A stretch of 64,000 nt of DNA from Apiospora phragmitis (lineage: Eukaryota > Ascomycota > Sordariomycetes > Amphisphaeriales > Apiosporaceae): NCBI GenBank assembly GCA_038363925.1, contig JAQQWL010000006.1, forward strand, positions 166,501 through 230,500, given 5' to 3'. The position numbers and the translations under genes were made by a program. The first letter of the stretch is position 1, and every line of letters starts with the position of its first letter. Positions 12,177-24,704 of the stretch are shown one piece after another. The notes below the pieces were generated by a model. That model saw only the letters and a list, made by a program, of their open reading frames with translations. It did no database searches and had not been told where the DNA came from.

Positions 12177-13391
12177 TCATCCCGTCTTCACACTAAGCTC
12201 TGAAAGCAACATCCGAAGCATCGAGTTTGAATTGCCGTGAAGCTTCTCCAGGACACCTATCTCTGCCTGTTCGACTCTCGGCATTACTATTAGTACTCTT
12301 CTAGGAGATGAATCACAATAATGTGTGTTCTCAGGAGAGGAGGGGGGCAAGTAGGCAAGCCCACAATGAGTCGCACACTCGACCCGTCCCAGGACAGATT
12401 GGAATAGAAGGGAATGAAGCACGAAAGCCGTACCGTCAATTGCGACTCCAAATTAACGAGCCAGTTCCTGGTTGTCTTCATAGCCCCTGACGCTTCCAAG
12501 AGTGACAATATATACGTCTTTGCCTCTCTTGCCAATGCGGTTTTGGCCGTTGGGGTCACAGGTGAATTCCTTGCCCGGAAGATACCTATGATCTGCTGGA
12601 ACGCTTCGGGGTCATTCTTGGCGCAGGTAATTAAAGGGAAGGAGAGCTTCTCCTCGTCCAGGTCCTCGCAGAACCCCTTCCCCTGCGCATACAGATCCGA
12701 GTTGAGGTTCATAAAGTCGTCCCGCACCTGGAAGAAGCGTCCGAAGAGCCGGGTGAGCCGCTTGAAGGAGTCGCCGCGAGTCGTGGCCGACTTGGATTCC
12801 ATCAGCGTCACAATTAGCTCGAACATGGCTCCAGTCTTCCCGTCGACCATCTCCAAGTACTGCTGCTCCGAAGGGCACTGCAAGTGAAACTTCCAGTATA
12901 GATCGTAGCCCTGGCCCACATGCATACGCTGCAGTATCTCGATAAACGACGCGTGGGTGGAGGAATCGAAGTGCGAGTGCACTTCCGCCAACGACTGGAT
13001 GAAGAGATAGGTCGAGCTGTTGAGGGACTGGGCGAGACCGAACACGGCGTGAGTGGCCGGCTTGCCTCTTCGGAGTGGAGACTCGTCTTGGACGTCATCG
13101 AGGATGGAGAGAGACGTTATGGAGCATGTTGATGACCTCTTTGATAACGTTGAGGCTCTCGCTCTTGACCATGAACCATTGATCCAGGGCCTCGATCAAG
13201 GTCACCCGGACTCCCTTGGACGGAAGAGACGAGATGTACTGGCATGGGGCGTGAACCGGATGCTTTCGCGGTAGTGGGTTCATGTAGGGAGGTGTTGATC
13301 CGTGATTTCGATGCTTGTTGACGTGCACTATCGGTTGTAGGGTGTCTTCGGGTAGTGATATGGTGGACGTTGTATCTGACTCAGATGACAT
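12177..13391 (-). CDS. Geranylgeranyl diphosphate synthase-type polyprenyl synthetase
   Basis: The protein condenses IPP with allylic diphosphates. Family markers in order: YISSLPSKGVR near the N-terminus, first Asp-rich motif LDDVQDESPLRRGKP, then VGQGYDLYW, DGKTGAM, second Asp-rich motif QVRDDFMNLNSD, and GFCEDLDEEKLSFPLI. The ATG at 13391 gives MSSESDTT and a short Ser/Thr-rich lead. One base too many (or two too few) sits just before the first Asp-rich motif, around 13095-13105. A C-terminal intron starts at 12433 (GTACGG), but its phase does not fit any AG near 12275, so another indel is likely there. The last exon ends HGNSNSMLRMLLSELSVKTG. The GFCEDLDE segment resembles secondary-metabolism GGPP synthases, but no terpene cyclase or prenyltransferase is seen nearby, so a pathway cannot be assigned. 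Confidence 0.85.
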
Positions 13392-14920
13392 GATGGGAAT
13401 GGGAAAAATGTTCCTGGATACGAAATGATGTTTGCTACCTCATTTATCGTAGCCAATCTCGTAGGGTTGGTTACTTTCCATCAGAGTGATCAATCTTTAA
13501 TGTGGTGCTTCCTGTGATTGGCTTTTTAATTGAACAGAAGGTGATGAAAAATTAGAAGGCAAAAGATACTGGAAAGGATGCATGTTGACATTCGCTCATT
13601 ATGGAGGGAGGCCTTATATGTGACGAACAAACCACTACGGAGCCGTCATTCCGGTCAAAGAGCCGTATCGGAAAAGGATCACGATGCCCTCATTTCGCAA
13701 AATGCATCCAAGGATCACTGTCACATTAGTTTGCTCGCTTGTGCCACCTTTTCTCGACGGTTGTGAACCCTGGGGTTCGACGAGGGCTCTACACAAACAA
13801 TGTGCCTATCCTTTTTGTGTAAAGCAGATCCCGACCATCGTGACGTGATGGGTGGACCGACGATGGTCTCGATGTTCGTGCACATTACAAGCCGAGATTC
13901 AAACCCTACCCAGGTGGGACATGCTGACATCGTACCCGGTTATGATGGCCTGATGCTGCAAGGGTCTAGGGCAATCTTCTTCCATGGAGATGAGGCAGAC
14001 GGTGCCTCGCGGGTCGTGCCGGACGAGCAGGAGAACGGACATCATGATCTCTTACCCAGACGGTAGACACTGTAACATTGGCGAGAGTGGCCAGTTGTGG
14101 CACCAACGAGACTCTGAGCCAAGAGTGCCCTCCCCGTGCTGAGAGCTTGAAGCATCCTCATGGCGGGCGGGTTAGCGGCAGATACTACTTACTGGCTCAC
14201 AGTTTTGCAAGTCCTCGGGACAGCAGATCGCAGCATTGGTCAGTCATTGACTGTGCCAGAGCGGGGCAAATCAAGCCAAAACGTGCTGCCTATACCGGAC
14301 AGGACCGGCGATCGGCCGTGAACAAGGCAGGTTTGTGGGCTTTTGGACGGACATGCAACGATGAGATGAGGAATTGGGGGACAACTGGGGGATTCCTGGG
14401 GTCGCACATCCCTTTCCCCGCCAAAACTTAATATACAATCCAAGAAGGACATGTCCTAAGGTTAATCAGACATCTGATCCGAGGCAATTTGATGGCAGGC
14501 TGCTGATAAAGATGGCATAGCGGCTGCCTAGGTTAGTAAGCAGTGGGACGCGGGCAACGGCCACAGCGAAGGCATCACGGCATACAGGTCCAGAATGTTT
14601 CAAACATAGATGTCGATTCCTGGTCTCGATAGAACGGCTATCCCTGGCAATGGCTCATGGTCGACTCACCTTGGGGTGAGTGAAGAGGGGTCTGCTCACT
14701 TCTCAGTGGCCGCTTTCCCCGGCAAGATTAGCGATCCCTGCCTGGTCTGCTGCAATGCAATTGATCAGCTACGGTATTACAGATAGAGGAGCGCCAAGGG
14801 AATGGGGGCCCATCATATTCTACAAAAAGCGCATGTCTTCTTGCCTTGCCTTGCATCGAGGAACCAACCCTTTGTGTACTCGCCAGTCCGCCGCCGCCGC
14901 CCTTGAGCTGATCGGAATGA
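13392..14920. other. Divergent spacer between GGPP synthase and Zn2Cys6 regulator
   Basis: 1.5 kb with only short frames of non-coding character. Likely promoter sequence for both genes; no binding site can be named. Confidence 0.5.
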
Positions 14921-17528
14921 ATGGCGCTGCCTCGCGATATGTCCCTAGAAAGCCACCCCCGCGCCGACCAATACTTCTTGAGGCACCTAGCCAGCGCGCC
15001 ACCACTCGCCGTTTCTAAAAAAGAGCGAGAGCTGAGGAAACTCGTCAGCCACCCGAGATGGGGAGAGACCCGCCCACAAAGGGTTCGTCCTCGGCGCCAG
15101 CACCGTCTGCCGGTGAACCAGCGCCGACACAAAGTCGCGCCGGAAAACAGAAAACGAGTGTCCACTGCGTATGTCTTTTACTTCACACCCCTCACCTGCC
15201 AAACCCGACCAAACCTATGTCCACATGTTGCTTCTAGCTATATTAATTAAGTCGGGATGAGGGCCAGGAGTTCTTGAGGTCGAACTGACGTCTTCTTGCC
15301 GCACAGATGCAACAGCTGCAACGTCAGGCGCATCAAATGCACGGGCGAGCACCCCTGCCAACCGTGCCGCAACAGCTCCAGGCAATGCCAATACCCAGAG
15401 ACTGTCAAGAAAATCTCCGTCCCGCGGTCGGAGTGGGACGAGCTGGAGGCCAGGTGCGCTCGGCTGGAAAGATGCCTTGAGCAAGCCGTCCCCGATGAGA
15501 CGCAGCGCAGGGAGCTCCTTGGCCGCATCAGTGCTAGCAGTAGCCCGTTGAAGCCGGAGGTTGCGCTACCAAGCCACCGCAGGGATTTCACTTCTCCAAG
15601 TGAAGAGTATATATCGGAGGGCTCGTCGTCCCCTCGAGGCGAAGGTGTGCCCCAGCCGATGAAGACGCCACGGCTCGGTACCTGGGCCCCACCTCCGAAG
15701 CCGCATTTTCTTGGGCATTTTAAGGAGTTCATTGCCAATGTTCTCACGTTAGGTTGGTCGGGCGACTGCCCCTCAGACACCATTACGTTACTCGACTCGA
15801 TCGGTCGCTTTCAGACACACGACCCGCGACCACCTAGATCACTGCATGAGGTTCGGTCAGTGGGCTTACCGCGAAGGGATGAGCTGAATACGATGCTCAC
15901 GGAGTTGAGGCACTTTATACAAAACGCACATGCCGAATCTTCTTGTGGTGGCCTATTCTACTGGAACAACCTCGACCCCTCGGTGCTGGAGCTCGACTCG
16001 CTCGATACGCTGCTCGATGGTACACAGAAGTTTCGCCAGCTGGCTTTTATACACGCTGCCCTTGCAGTGGCATGTTTACTGGATGTCCCATGTCGACCAA
16101 GAATAATGCATATAGAAGTGATGCCCTCTTCGAGAGAGCCAAGTCCCTCATGGGGAACCCACTGGATACGGTCCGATGGTCATTGTCTGATCTCCCCCTG
16201 TTGGTCATGATGGCTGTCTACCTGGTAGAGGTCAACAGGACAGATGCCGCGTACCTGTACGTTAGTGTTGGGATGCATGTTGGTATAATTAAAGGTACGC
16301 ATCAAGGATGCGTGCGCGACGAGCACGAAAAGCGCTCCTTTTGGATTTTGTACATCCTCGATCGAAGCCTCTGTGCCTTGATGGGCCGACCACCGATATT
16401 GCTGGACGAGTCAATCTATCTGGCACTCCCTGCAGACGCTCGGTAAGTTGTCAGATACTATCACCCAGGACTTGTTGCATGATGGATGGCTGATCGTGTC
16501 GCAGTGGCCTCCCCAAACCAGAGAGACTGGTTGCCCACGTGAAGCTGGCCAAGATAGCGGGTCATATCGTGCGCAAGTCATGTACTCAAGCATCTTCAGG
16601 CGATGCCGGCACATCATCGACCGACTCGAGTTATGTCGATGGGACCCTGAGAATGCTACAGAAGTGGTCAGTGACACTGCCGGTTGAACTACGGCTGGTC
16701 AACAATATCCACATGGGTTCCGACAGAGCAGCCTGTGAACTCCGGATGGAGTATAACCATGTAAGGATAATCCGCCTCCCTACCCTTGGAGCCAAAAATG
16801 TATCGATCGGTCCAAACTGACGATCTAGCTAGCTTGTGATCCTGTCATTAAGGCCCACCCTCCTTGACGTCGCGAAGAAGGCCGTGATGGCACGTATCAA
16901 CCACCGCACGTGGCACCGGCAGAACTCGCCGCAGTATTCGCACGCATGGCAATGCCTCGATGCGGCCAGGGAGAACTTACGACTGGCCAAGTGTGTTCAC
17001 AACAGCTTTGCGTCATCATCACGGAACATGCTTCTCGCGCCATTCTTGCACAACGTATTCGACGCGGCCGTCATCGTACTTCTTCACAAGATTCTTGATG
17101 AACCCGCCGATATCGATGACGACGACGACGACGACACAAATAACATCATGTTCACTATCGACTGCTTTGATACCGAAGAAGGAGCTATCAACAGCAGCCT
17201 TCCCAGTGATTGTGCGCGTGTTCTTCGAGATATCAAAACACTGGTACAACGTATGCTCAATCGTGGCTTGGGGGGCGTTATTGCTGCTGCTACTGCTGCT
17301 CCTCAGGCGGGTTTCGTTTCGAAGAAGAACATGTCTGTGTCCCAGGCACCCCCGCCCGCCATCTATGACGTTGGTTTCATTCTGAATCCCGAGATCCCCC
17401 CCGAGGATCCGGCTGCTGCCCCGGCCCATCCATCGGCCACTACGTCGTCACATACGCTGTTTACCGAGCTTTCGTCATGGATCGGCAACGACGAGCACCA
17501 AGTCTACGACGGTTACTCTGCGTTTTAG
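14921..17528 (+). CDS. Zn2Cys6 transcription factor with fungal_trans domain
   Basis: Exons 14921-15168, 15307-16442, 16505-16760 and 16833-17528; with one deleted base restored near the C run at 16087-16089 the phases close at 778 residues. The zinc cluster begins at the second exon: CNSCNVRRIKC then CQPCRNSSRQC, matching C-x2-C-x6-C-x5-C-x2-C-x6-C. The middle homology region has KRSFWILYILDRSLCALMGRPP, the signature of fungal_trans regulators. The last exon holds a poly-Asp stretch (GAC repeats near 17115-17136). The N-terminus is uncertain: the ATG at 14921 is in frame with the zinc cluster, but an alternative ATG at 15058 opens a more typical Ser/Pro-rich lead that would need one indel. 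The target pathway is unknown. Confidence 0.85.
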
Positions 17529-17715
17529 TGCATTATGTTGTATCCACTGGGGCCCCATTCGCATCGCCAGTTACCCAGATCCCTCACATACTAAGGGTAC
17601 ATGTAGAAAGCACCTGCTGCATGATGCAGTTCACAATCCCTTTGAACGTGACATCTCAATTCTGAGCTGACAGTATTATTATGTACAAGCGCACCGCCCT
17701 CATGGGTGCAATGGA

Positions 17716-19297
17716 TCATGTCCGCGAGCTACCATCAGTGCCCGTGGCCGCCCCAGAGTCCTTGGACGCGTGGCCCGGAATCCACAGCTGAGCTTCCTCG
17801 TCATCCTGCTGGAGCGCGGGGTGATGCCGGATTCCGGGATCGGCAACCGGGAACATCTCATGCGACGACCCCGAGCCTTGCGGCATCAGGTTATTGCGGC
17901 GCTGTTTGAGCATCTGCCGCTCGGCATTGCGTTGCTCCACGGTGTCGATGGTCCGCCCGTTCCCATCGTCGCCGCCGCTGCTCCGCTTGCCGCGCGACGA
18001 GATCAGGGCGGGGAAGTACCGCGTGAAGAAGGGGCGCAACGCGGGCACGGAGGCACAGACGATTCCCGCGTTCACCTCGAGGAAACACAGAATCATGTCC
18101 GGCACGGCGTCCCAGTCGTAATCTTCGCTCGCCTCCAGCGTTGGTATGTATCTTACGCGGTAGATGGCGACCACGCAGACACTGTGTTTCCCGAGGTTAG
18201 AACGTCAGCTTTTACCAATTTGTGTTCAAATCAAAAGAAGAAAGAACAAGATGAAAAAGATAAAAAGAAAAAGGAACCGAAGAGGCTTCGAGGTACTGAA
18301 TTGTTGTCTTGGGAGGGTTTGGACCTACAATACACCCGTCGCGAACGTGAGGACCAGCAAGATCTTCTGCCGCGTTGGGATCTGCAGCGGAATCACAATG
18401 GGGATGGGCAGCAGTAAGATGACCACGTCCATGAAGATATTCAGGCAGCTCACGGCGATGTACCCGGATACGAGCCGTCGCAGCCGCCGTCGACGTCGCT
18501 GAGCGTCTCGTCCACGATGCCGCGTATCGGCCAGCAGCCCAGCGATTCGACGAAGATGGCCGTCAGGGAGTAGCAAACAACGGCGAAGACGCCACCGTAC
18601 GCGGCGGCTCGCACCCAGTTCTGGGGCGCCAGACGGGTGTAGAAGACGAGCATGGACATCTTGGCGAAGCTTACGCTCAGGATGAAGGTTAAATAGGCCA
18701 GGAGACCATACTGGGGGGGCAAGGTGTCAGTAGAGACATTTTTGGAGCGTGACCGCGAAGTTGGAGAGAAAAAACTGACAAGGCGCTCGCCAATGCGATA
18801 TGTGCTCTGAAGGATATCCCACACGTGATACGTGAGGCCGTGGTCAATATCTGCGGTGTCGGTTATTTAGTTAGATAGCTACGTGTACGTATGTGTTCCT
18901 GAGTTCAAGGCAGGGAGGGTGCTGAGGTGATGTGACTTACCCTTCTTCACGAAGATGGTCATCAGGATCGACATGGCCATAGCCACGGTCACGAGCCCTG
19001 TCGACCTTATCAGCAAGTGATGATCTGACACGAGTGGTGCGGTATTTGGGGAAAACTGAAAACAACAAAGTTGAGGCGCGGAGAAAGGAAACCAGTGAAT
19101 CACTCACAGTCGTCCGGGCTTAATCCCGTCTTCATGACCCGTATGCGCGTGTACAATCTCAGGGAGACGGCGACGCCCGCGATGAGGATGGTGGTGATGC
19201 CGGCGCCCACGAGCTCTCCCTGGCGTGTCGGTGGGTTGACGGGCGTCCGGACTTGGCCCAGGGGCACGTCGGCGTAGTACATCGCCTCGGCATCCAT
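17716..19297 (-). CDS. Seven-helix fungal rhodopsin-like (PTH11-related) integral membrane protein
   Basis: Five exons: 19297-19108, 18997-18941, 18850-18780, 18710-18329, 18181-17716. One base is missing in a G run near 18468; with it the phases close at 388 residues. The pattern is that of the fungal rhodopsin-domain family: extracellular start, helix GAGITTILIAGVAVSLRLYTR, the DDWLVTVAMAMSILMTIF helix, SFAKMSMLVFYTRL, LNIFMDVVILLLPIPIVIPL and LTFATGVFVCVVAIYRVRY. The C-terminal tail from about residue 290 is cytosolic, Arg/Gly/Ser-rich and disordered. There is no CFEM domain. Family members are candidate receptors, some involved in surface sensing; the ligand is unknown. The gene converges on the Zn2Cys6 regulator, 187 bp stop to stop. 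Confidence 0.85.
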
Positions 19298-20499
19298 GAT
19301 TGATTACATCAATTTGATCTATCTTGTCTTGGAGGTAGTCACTGAGTGGAATGAAGAACGGTCCTTCCTACCCTCTCTTCTTTTAGTGCCCTTGGAAGTT
19401 GGACTGCGCTGCGTCGCCAAGAGGGATGGGAGGCAATCTAGTTTAAGTATAACGACTGCAAAGTATGCCTGGTAGTTGGGTGTCTGGTGGGTAGATCGAT
19501 TGGATCGGAGTGAGTGGTATATGGCTGGTGAGCGATGGCAACGAGGAAAACTGCTTGCCAATAACAACAACAACAACAACAACAAGATAAGGCTCGCTCG
19601 TCTCAGTCAAGATCAAGATGCGCGTCGGCATTGATCCATGCATTTATTCATACAGGAGTCGGGAAAGATGGCGATCAAGGCAAGGGGGGAGAAAAGAGAT
19701 TCGATTTGCTGACTGAGAGCAATCAATGCGTTGACGTGTGACATGTGGCATGGTACACGACATAAACCAGACAGGACGTATCACACCGGCCTCTTTTTCA
19801 CATCAGCTTGCGTACCTATTGTAGGCCCGGTTTCCAGACCAATTCTTCATTTCAATTCCACGGCCGGCAACACAGCAATCTGACATGCGCCGGTCCCTTG
19901 GGGGTCACTTTAGCTGGGGAAGAGCCAAGTAGCACCATTATGTAGTCACAAAACACGGGTCGTAGCTTTCCTGCCAATAAGCCAGAACATGTTGAATTGC
20001 AGACACGGCAGTAGTATGTCGATCACTGTGATGCGCTGTTCGTCAATTCCGGCCGTACTACCCAACCAAACAGAAATGACGAGCGTATTGCCGAGATTGC
20101 CTCTGTGATGTATGTACGGCCGCGCCAGCCCGGCCTGGATTCGTTCGTGAGTAATTGTGTTGCTCAGCCACACAGCCACCAAGTGGGACGTAACAGAGCG
20201 TAGATAACGATCAGTGTAGTCTTGACCCCAACGGGGGCAGCTCCCGCGTTGCATCGACGAACCCCGCGTCTGCCGCGTCCTGGGGTAGAGGCCGGGATCG
20301 GCACTTCCGACCGTAATTGCCAGGGTATCGGATGAGTACACTGATTTCTCACCACCGTGGAGTATTGCATTTCTCTGATGATGCATGGATGTTTGAAAGA
20401 GGCAAATCCCCAGCGTATAACCCTACTTGTATCCAGCCTTTTTAGCTCATCGAATTTTGCCTGCATTGCTGAAGCATAACGGGAAGCCCAACCCTCAAC
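19298..20499. other. Divergent spacer, rhodopsin-like gene and DUF885 gene
   Basis: Contains the AAC microsatellite. No coding region supported. Confidence 0.5.
19562..19585. repeat. (AAC)8 microsatellite in the 5' flank of the rhodopsin-like gene
   Basis: A run of about eight AAC triplets lies some 265 bp upstream of the start codon of the leftward gene. It is the only clear simple repeat in this spacer. Confidence 0.9.
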
Positions 20500-22213
20500 A
20501 TGGCTGAAGAAGGCTGGGTGGCGCTCGATTCTAGAGCGTCTACTGCGCTGGCAGCTTCCGAGGAATCCATCGCCGAACGCATAACTCGTATACGATATGA
20601 TGGATCGGATCTCATGGCCTTCTACAAGTTTCCAACCTCGAATGCCCGTTACGAGCGTCTAAACAGGTTCTACGACGAAGAACTCCACGCGTTGCGGGAG
20701 CAACCCTTTGACTCTTATGACCAGGATGCCAAAGTGGACTACCTGCTCCTGGAGAACTACCTCAAGCGATCTTTGCGGACCCTGGAATTGGATGATGCGC
20801 GCGACTCGGAGTTTGCCCCTTTCGTTCGGCCCTTTGCGGCACCCATTCGAGATTGGGTGCAGACGCGCATCGAGGTCAGGGCCATTCAACCGCAAGAAGT
20901 CGCCAGCAGCTTTCATGCCATCGTAAAGGAGGTGCGACGCTGCCGCCAGATGGTGAGCGAGGCAGAGCCCGGCAAGTACTCCAAAGCTGCCGGGTACCGC
21001 GCCGCAAGGACCATCGAACAGATCCGAGGCGACCTGCGCGAGATGTTCGAGTTCTACAAGGGCTACGATCCCCTTTTCGACTGGTGGGTACGCGAGCCTC
21101 ACGTCCGGCTCGACGCCGCGCTCGCTGCGCTGCCGGCCTTTGTTCGTGAGAAACTGGCGGGCATCAAGCCGGGCGACGAGGACGAGGCCATTGTGGGCGA
21201 GCCAATTGGGCGCGACGGTCTGCTGGCCGAGCTCGAGGCCGAGATGATCCCTTACTCGCCCGAAGAGCTGGTTCGTATCGCCGAAAAGGAGTATGCATGG
21301 TGCGAAGCGGAGATGATCAAGGCGAGCCAGGAGATGGGCTTTGGTGTCGAGTGGCGCGACGCGCTCGAGCACGTCAAGGGACTGGTCGAGCCGCCGGGCT
21401 CTCAACCCTTGTTCATCAAGTCTCTTGTCGACGAAGGAACCGAGTACGTCGAGAAGCACAAGCTCGTCTCGGTGCCGCCAGTTGCCAAGGAGGCGATCCG
21501 GATGTACATGATTCCGCCCGAGGCTCAGAAAGTGTCGCCTTTCTTCCTCAGGGGGCACGTATCTGCAGGTGTCATACCCTACTTCCAGCATGAGCCACGC
21601 CGATAAGCTCATGTCGATGCGCGGCAACAACCGCCACTTCTCCAAGGCTACGGCGTTTCACGAGATGATCCCGGGCCACCATTTGCAGCTCTTCGTGGCC
21701 GATCGGGCCCGGCCCTACCGCCGGCTCTTCTCAACACCCTTTTACATCGAGGGCTGGGCGCTGTATTGGGAAATGGTCTTCTGGGGTCGCGGGGACTTCT
21801 TTATCTCCCCCGAAGACCGCGTCGGCTCGCTCTTCTGGCGCATGCATCGATGTGCCCGCATCGTCTTCTCGCTCAAGTTCCATCTGGGCCAGATGACGCC
21901 GGCCGAGTGTATTGAACTGCTGGTCAACTGGGTGGGCCATGAACGGGCCACAGCCGAGGGCGAAGTACGGAGGAGCTTCAATGGGGACTACGGTCCGCTC
22001 TACCAGGCCGGATACCTCCTGGGTGCATTGCAGCTCTGGAAACTGAGGGAGGAACTTGTCGGCCAAGGATTGTGCCCCGAGAGGATGTTCCATGACCAGA
22101 TACTGAAGGCCAACATGATGCCCATCGAGCTGCTACGGGCTCTCCTGCTCAAGCAGGAACTCCGTCAGGATTTCAAGGAGCAATTGGAGATTCTACGAGG
22201 GAACATGACTTAG
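20500..22213 (+). CDS. DUF885 family protein, gluzincin-like peptidase fold
   Basis: Intronless. The ATG at 20500 starts MAEEGWVALDS. The zinc-site-like motif FHEMIPGHHLQ and the partner helix YIEGWALYWE are both present, as is MSHADKLMSMRGNN just before. These are diagnostic of the DUF885 family, whose bacterial and fungal members are predicted metallopeptidases. One extra base near 21549-21555 (in or beside the G run) breaks the frame between the two halves; removing it gives FFLGGTYLQVSYPT, the expected family sequence. Length would be about 570 residues. No signal peptide is seen. Substrate is unknown. Confidence 0.8.
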
Positions 22214-22389
22214 TACCGAAAGTCCATTGGGTTGCCTGTGCAGCGCAGGTCGGGGTAAGGAATCGAGGCTAACGTCATTACACTTGATAAACGCAGCCAG
22301 CTGCTTCCGATATATTGCTGTCCTATAGTGTAGTTATGTACATGGGGGAATGATGCCCGATTTGGTACCACCCTTGAGTGCACGTCTCG

Positions 22390-23758
22390 CTAGTCGAATG
22401 CGACTTTGATAACCTCGATGTTGTTGTTGTTAGTATAGGAAATCACCATACTTCGGCCACTGGGGTCGAGGTATGGATGCGCCACGCCGGCATATGTCAT
22501 ACCGTCTTGGCCAATAGGTGTGGCGGTGAACACCTTGACGTCGTCAGACCAAGGGCCCTCGGGCAGGGGCGCGGTACGTAAGAGAACATCGTTACTCAAC
22601 GGGCCTACTAGACATGATGAGTAAAACATAGAGTTATTAAACCCCACCGTTCTGGTTCAAGCTTTGCCTGACTTACCAAGCCGAACGAAGACGTAGCAAC
22701 CGAGATAATCATTCCATACGACCTGGCCTTGCCCGCTCATCCACATCACCGCCGTCTCCGCAGTAAAGGTGGTTAGGGACTCGCTCTTCCATCCCATCTG
22801 GCGGCCCCACCAGTATTCGTACCTGTCGGGGCATCAGCAACTTGAGTGCGACTGACTGCATTACTCTTTAACAATACCTGGCGAGGTCGAAAGCCTCAGT
22901 GGCCTTGACCCGGCACTGATAGACGTAACTGCTGTCCACCCAACCCTTGATCTTCATGGGGGCACCGCCCCAGGCGTAAATATACTCGGACCGAGGATCC
23001 CGGAATGCTGCAACGTCGCCATATCGGGCTGTAGAGTCGGCATCCCACCAATACCCTCGATCACCAAACCGATGTGTCACGGTGGGTATGCCATCCAACA
23101 ACTGGACCTTAGCGATGCCGGCACCTCTGTAGCCGGTTTTATTGCCATTCTGGCAACTACCTGTCAGTTCTATACTCACAGCAAGCAGAAGATGAACGCC
23201 GGGTAGAATCTTTACCACAAGATAGAAGACGGCGCCCACATTTGTCTCACTGTCCACCTCGACCAAGCTCGTCCCTCCAAACCCAAAGTCACCAGTCTCG
23301 CCCCATTCTGTGTGGAAAGGTATGAACTGCTGCTGTCTTCCCACAATATCCAGATGCAGGTCATGGACGACGAGAGGATCGTCTGTACACAGCGAAATGG
23401 CATCTCGAACCATCCCATGGAAACCAGGGGAATCTTTGGCTGGGTCGGTCACGCCTGGCGCGCACCAGAGCACGTCGCCGTACACCGCGTACCATCGACC
23501 ACCGAGTTGCCCCGTGAAGCCTAGATCTCGATGGCTGGCGCTGTTGTTTGCCAGCTGAAGCCCCAGGAAATTTGTGGTGAACGTATGGTCATGGGAAATG
23601 ATGTTGACCCCTGCCGGTCGGGTGTTGTCTAAATCCTCCTGAGAGCGGGTTAGAACTGGTGGGCTAATGCGTGCTGCGGCGACTTGGGACAAAACGATCA
23701 GGACAGTGACTGCTCGCATGGCAAGAGATGAAAGGGTCATCGCAGCCCAGCTCGGCAT
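22390..23758 (-). CDS. Secreted DUF4185-like beta-propeller protein
   Basis: Four exons, 23758-23216, 23149-22878, 22822-22677 and 22607-22390, close in phase at 392 residues with no indel. The N-terminus has a hydrophobic signal peptide (RAVTVLIVLSQVAAA) before the mature start. The body has repeated propeller-like strands with WYAVYGDVLWCAPG, GYRGAGIAKVQLLDG, YIYAWGGAP and a C-terminal TYAGVAHPYLDPSGRSMVIS strand, resembling DUF4185 proteins, a five-bladed propeller group related to glycoside hydrolases. Enzymatic activity is not demonstrated for the family. An in-frame upstream ATG is absent beyond 23758; a second ATG after six residues is also possible. Confidence 0.7.
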
Positions 23759-24704
23759 CAAAGAGGTACGGCAGGGCTTGATAAACACAAGATCGACAAC
23801 GTGATGTTATGTTGGAACGGATAGCGGGTAGTAATAGAAACAACAGAGGTTCTGCCTACGAATTGACGCCATAAGAGGGCGTCCATCCCTCGAGGGACGC
23901 AGGCTGTAGTACGTGGCTATGAACCCCCAGAGAACACCAGCAAGGTTAGTGTTACTGCTGCTCCCATAGTCCACATGATTAGGTGCATTGATATACCCAG
24001 TGAGTGGCTGATGCAGGCTGAGATGGAATGTGACATCGTCGCTTGCGGCTGCAAGAGACCAGTCTGATGAAATCAGAGACGACGCGAAGTCTTACCGTAG
24101 CATCATCATCAGTGCTGTCACTCTTCTTGCCCGCCATTGCGTAGGTTAAATTTATTCGGCGGTGTGTGATGTTCTACAACGAATGTTTTACAATGACCGA
24201 GAGCGATATTGCCTCACAGAAAGTGAAGCGGAGGCTGGAATCGTGAAACACATTTCTCTACTCCAAGTCGTCTTCAGCGCCAGCAGGCATGCAAGGATGT
24301 GAGGCATTGCGCTGGTCACACTCTGTCTTAGTCATGTAGGTTGCAGGCTAGCCAAGGTAATGGTCAATCTGGATTCTGGGAGGTAGAAGAGACCTCACAC
24401 AATATCGGTACATGTAGGGTAGATTGAGTGGAAAGCGACACCGTTTCTAAAATGTATTCGGGAGAAGATTGTGAGATAGCTGTTGCCGGCCCACCCGGTG
24501 TCCCCGAGAGGCTACTATCTATCTGTGGTCCGAATTCGCGGTCCAAACCAGGAAGGTCGCTGAATCGGTAGCACACGCACCAGATTCCTGCTTTTGCCTA
24601 CCCGTACCAAATGTAATCAGATAGCCAGCCACCTAGCAAATAAACATCTCAGGCTATTTACTCCTACAGAGAGCACTGCATCGGTCATCATTGGATATCT
24701 CGCA
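23759..24704. other. Divergent spacer upstream of DUF4185-like and asparaginase genes
   Basis: Contains TACATGTA at 24409-24416. No gene supported. Confidence 0.5.

Noticed and set aside
13578..14431. Several 60-117-codon frames between the GGPP synthase and the Zn2Cys6 regulator
   Set aside because: No splice sites, no motif and no consistent codon use.
12177..19297. A complete terpenoid biosynthetic cluster
   Set aside because: Only the prenyl synthase is present; no cyclase, P450, methyltransferase or transporter was found.
20659..21645. 328-codon open frame antisense to the DUF885 gene
   Set aside because: It mirrors the codon bias of the real gene on the other strand and has no recognisable motif.
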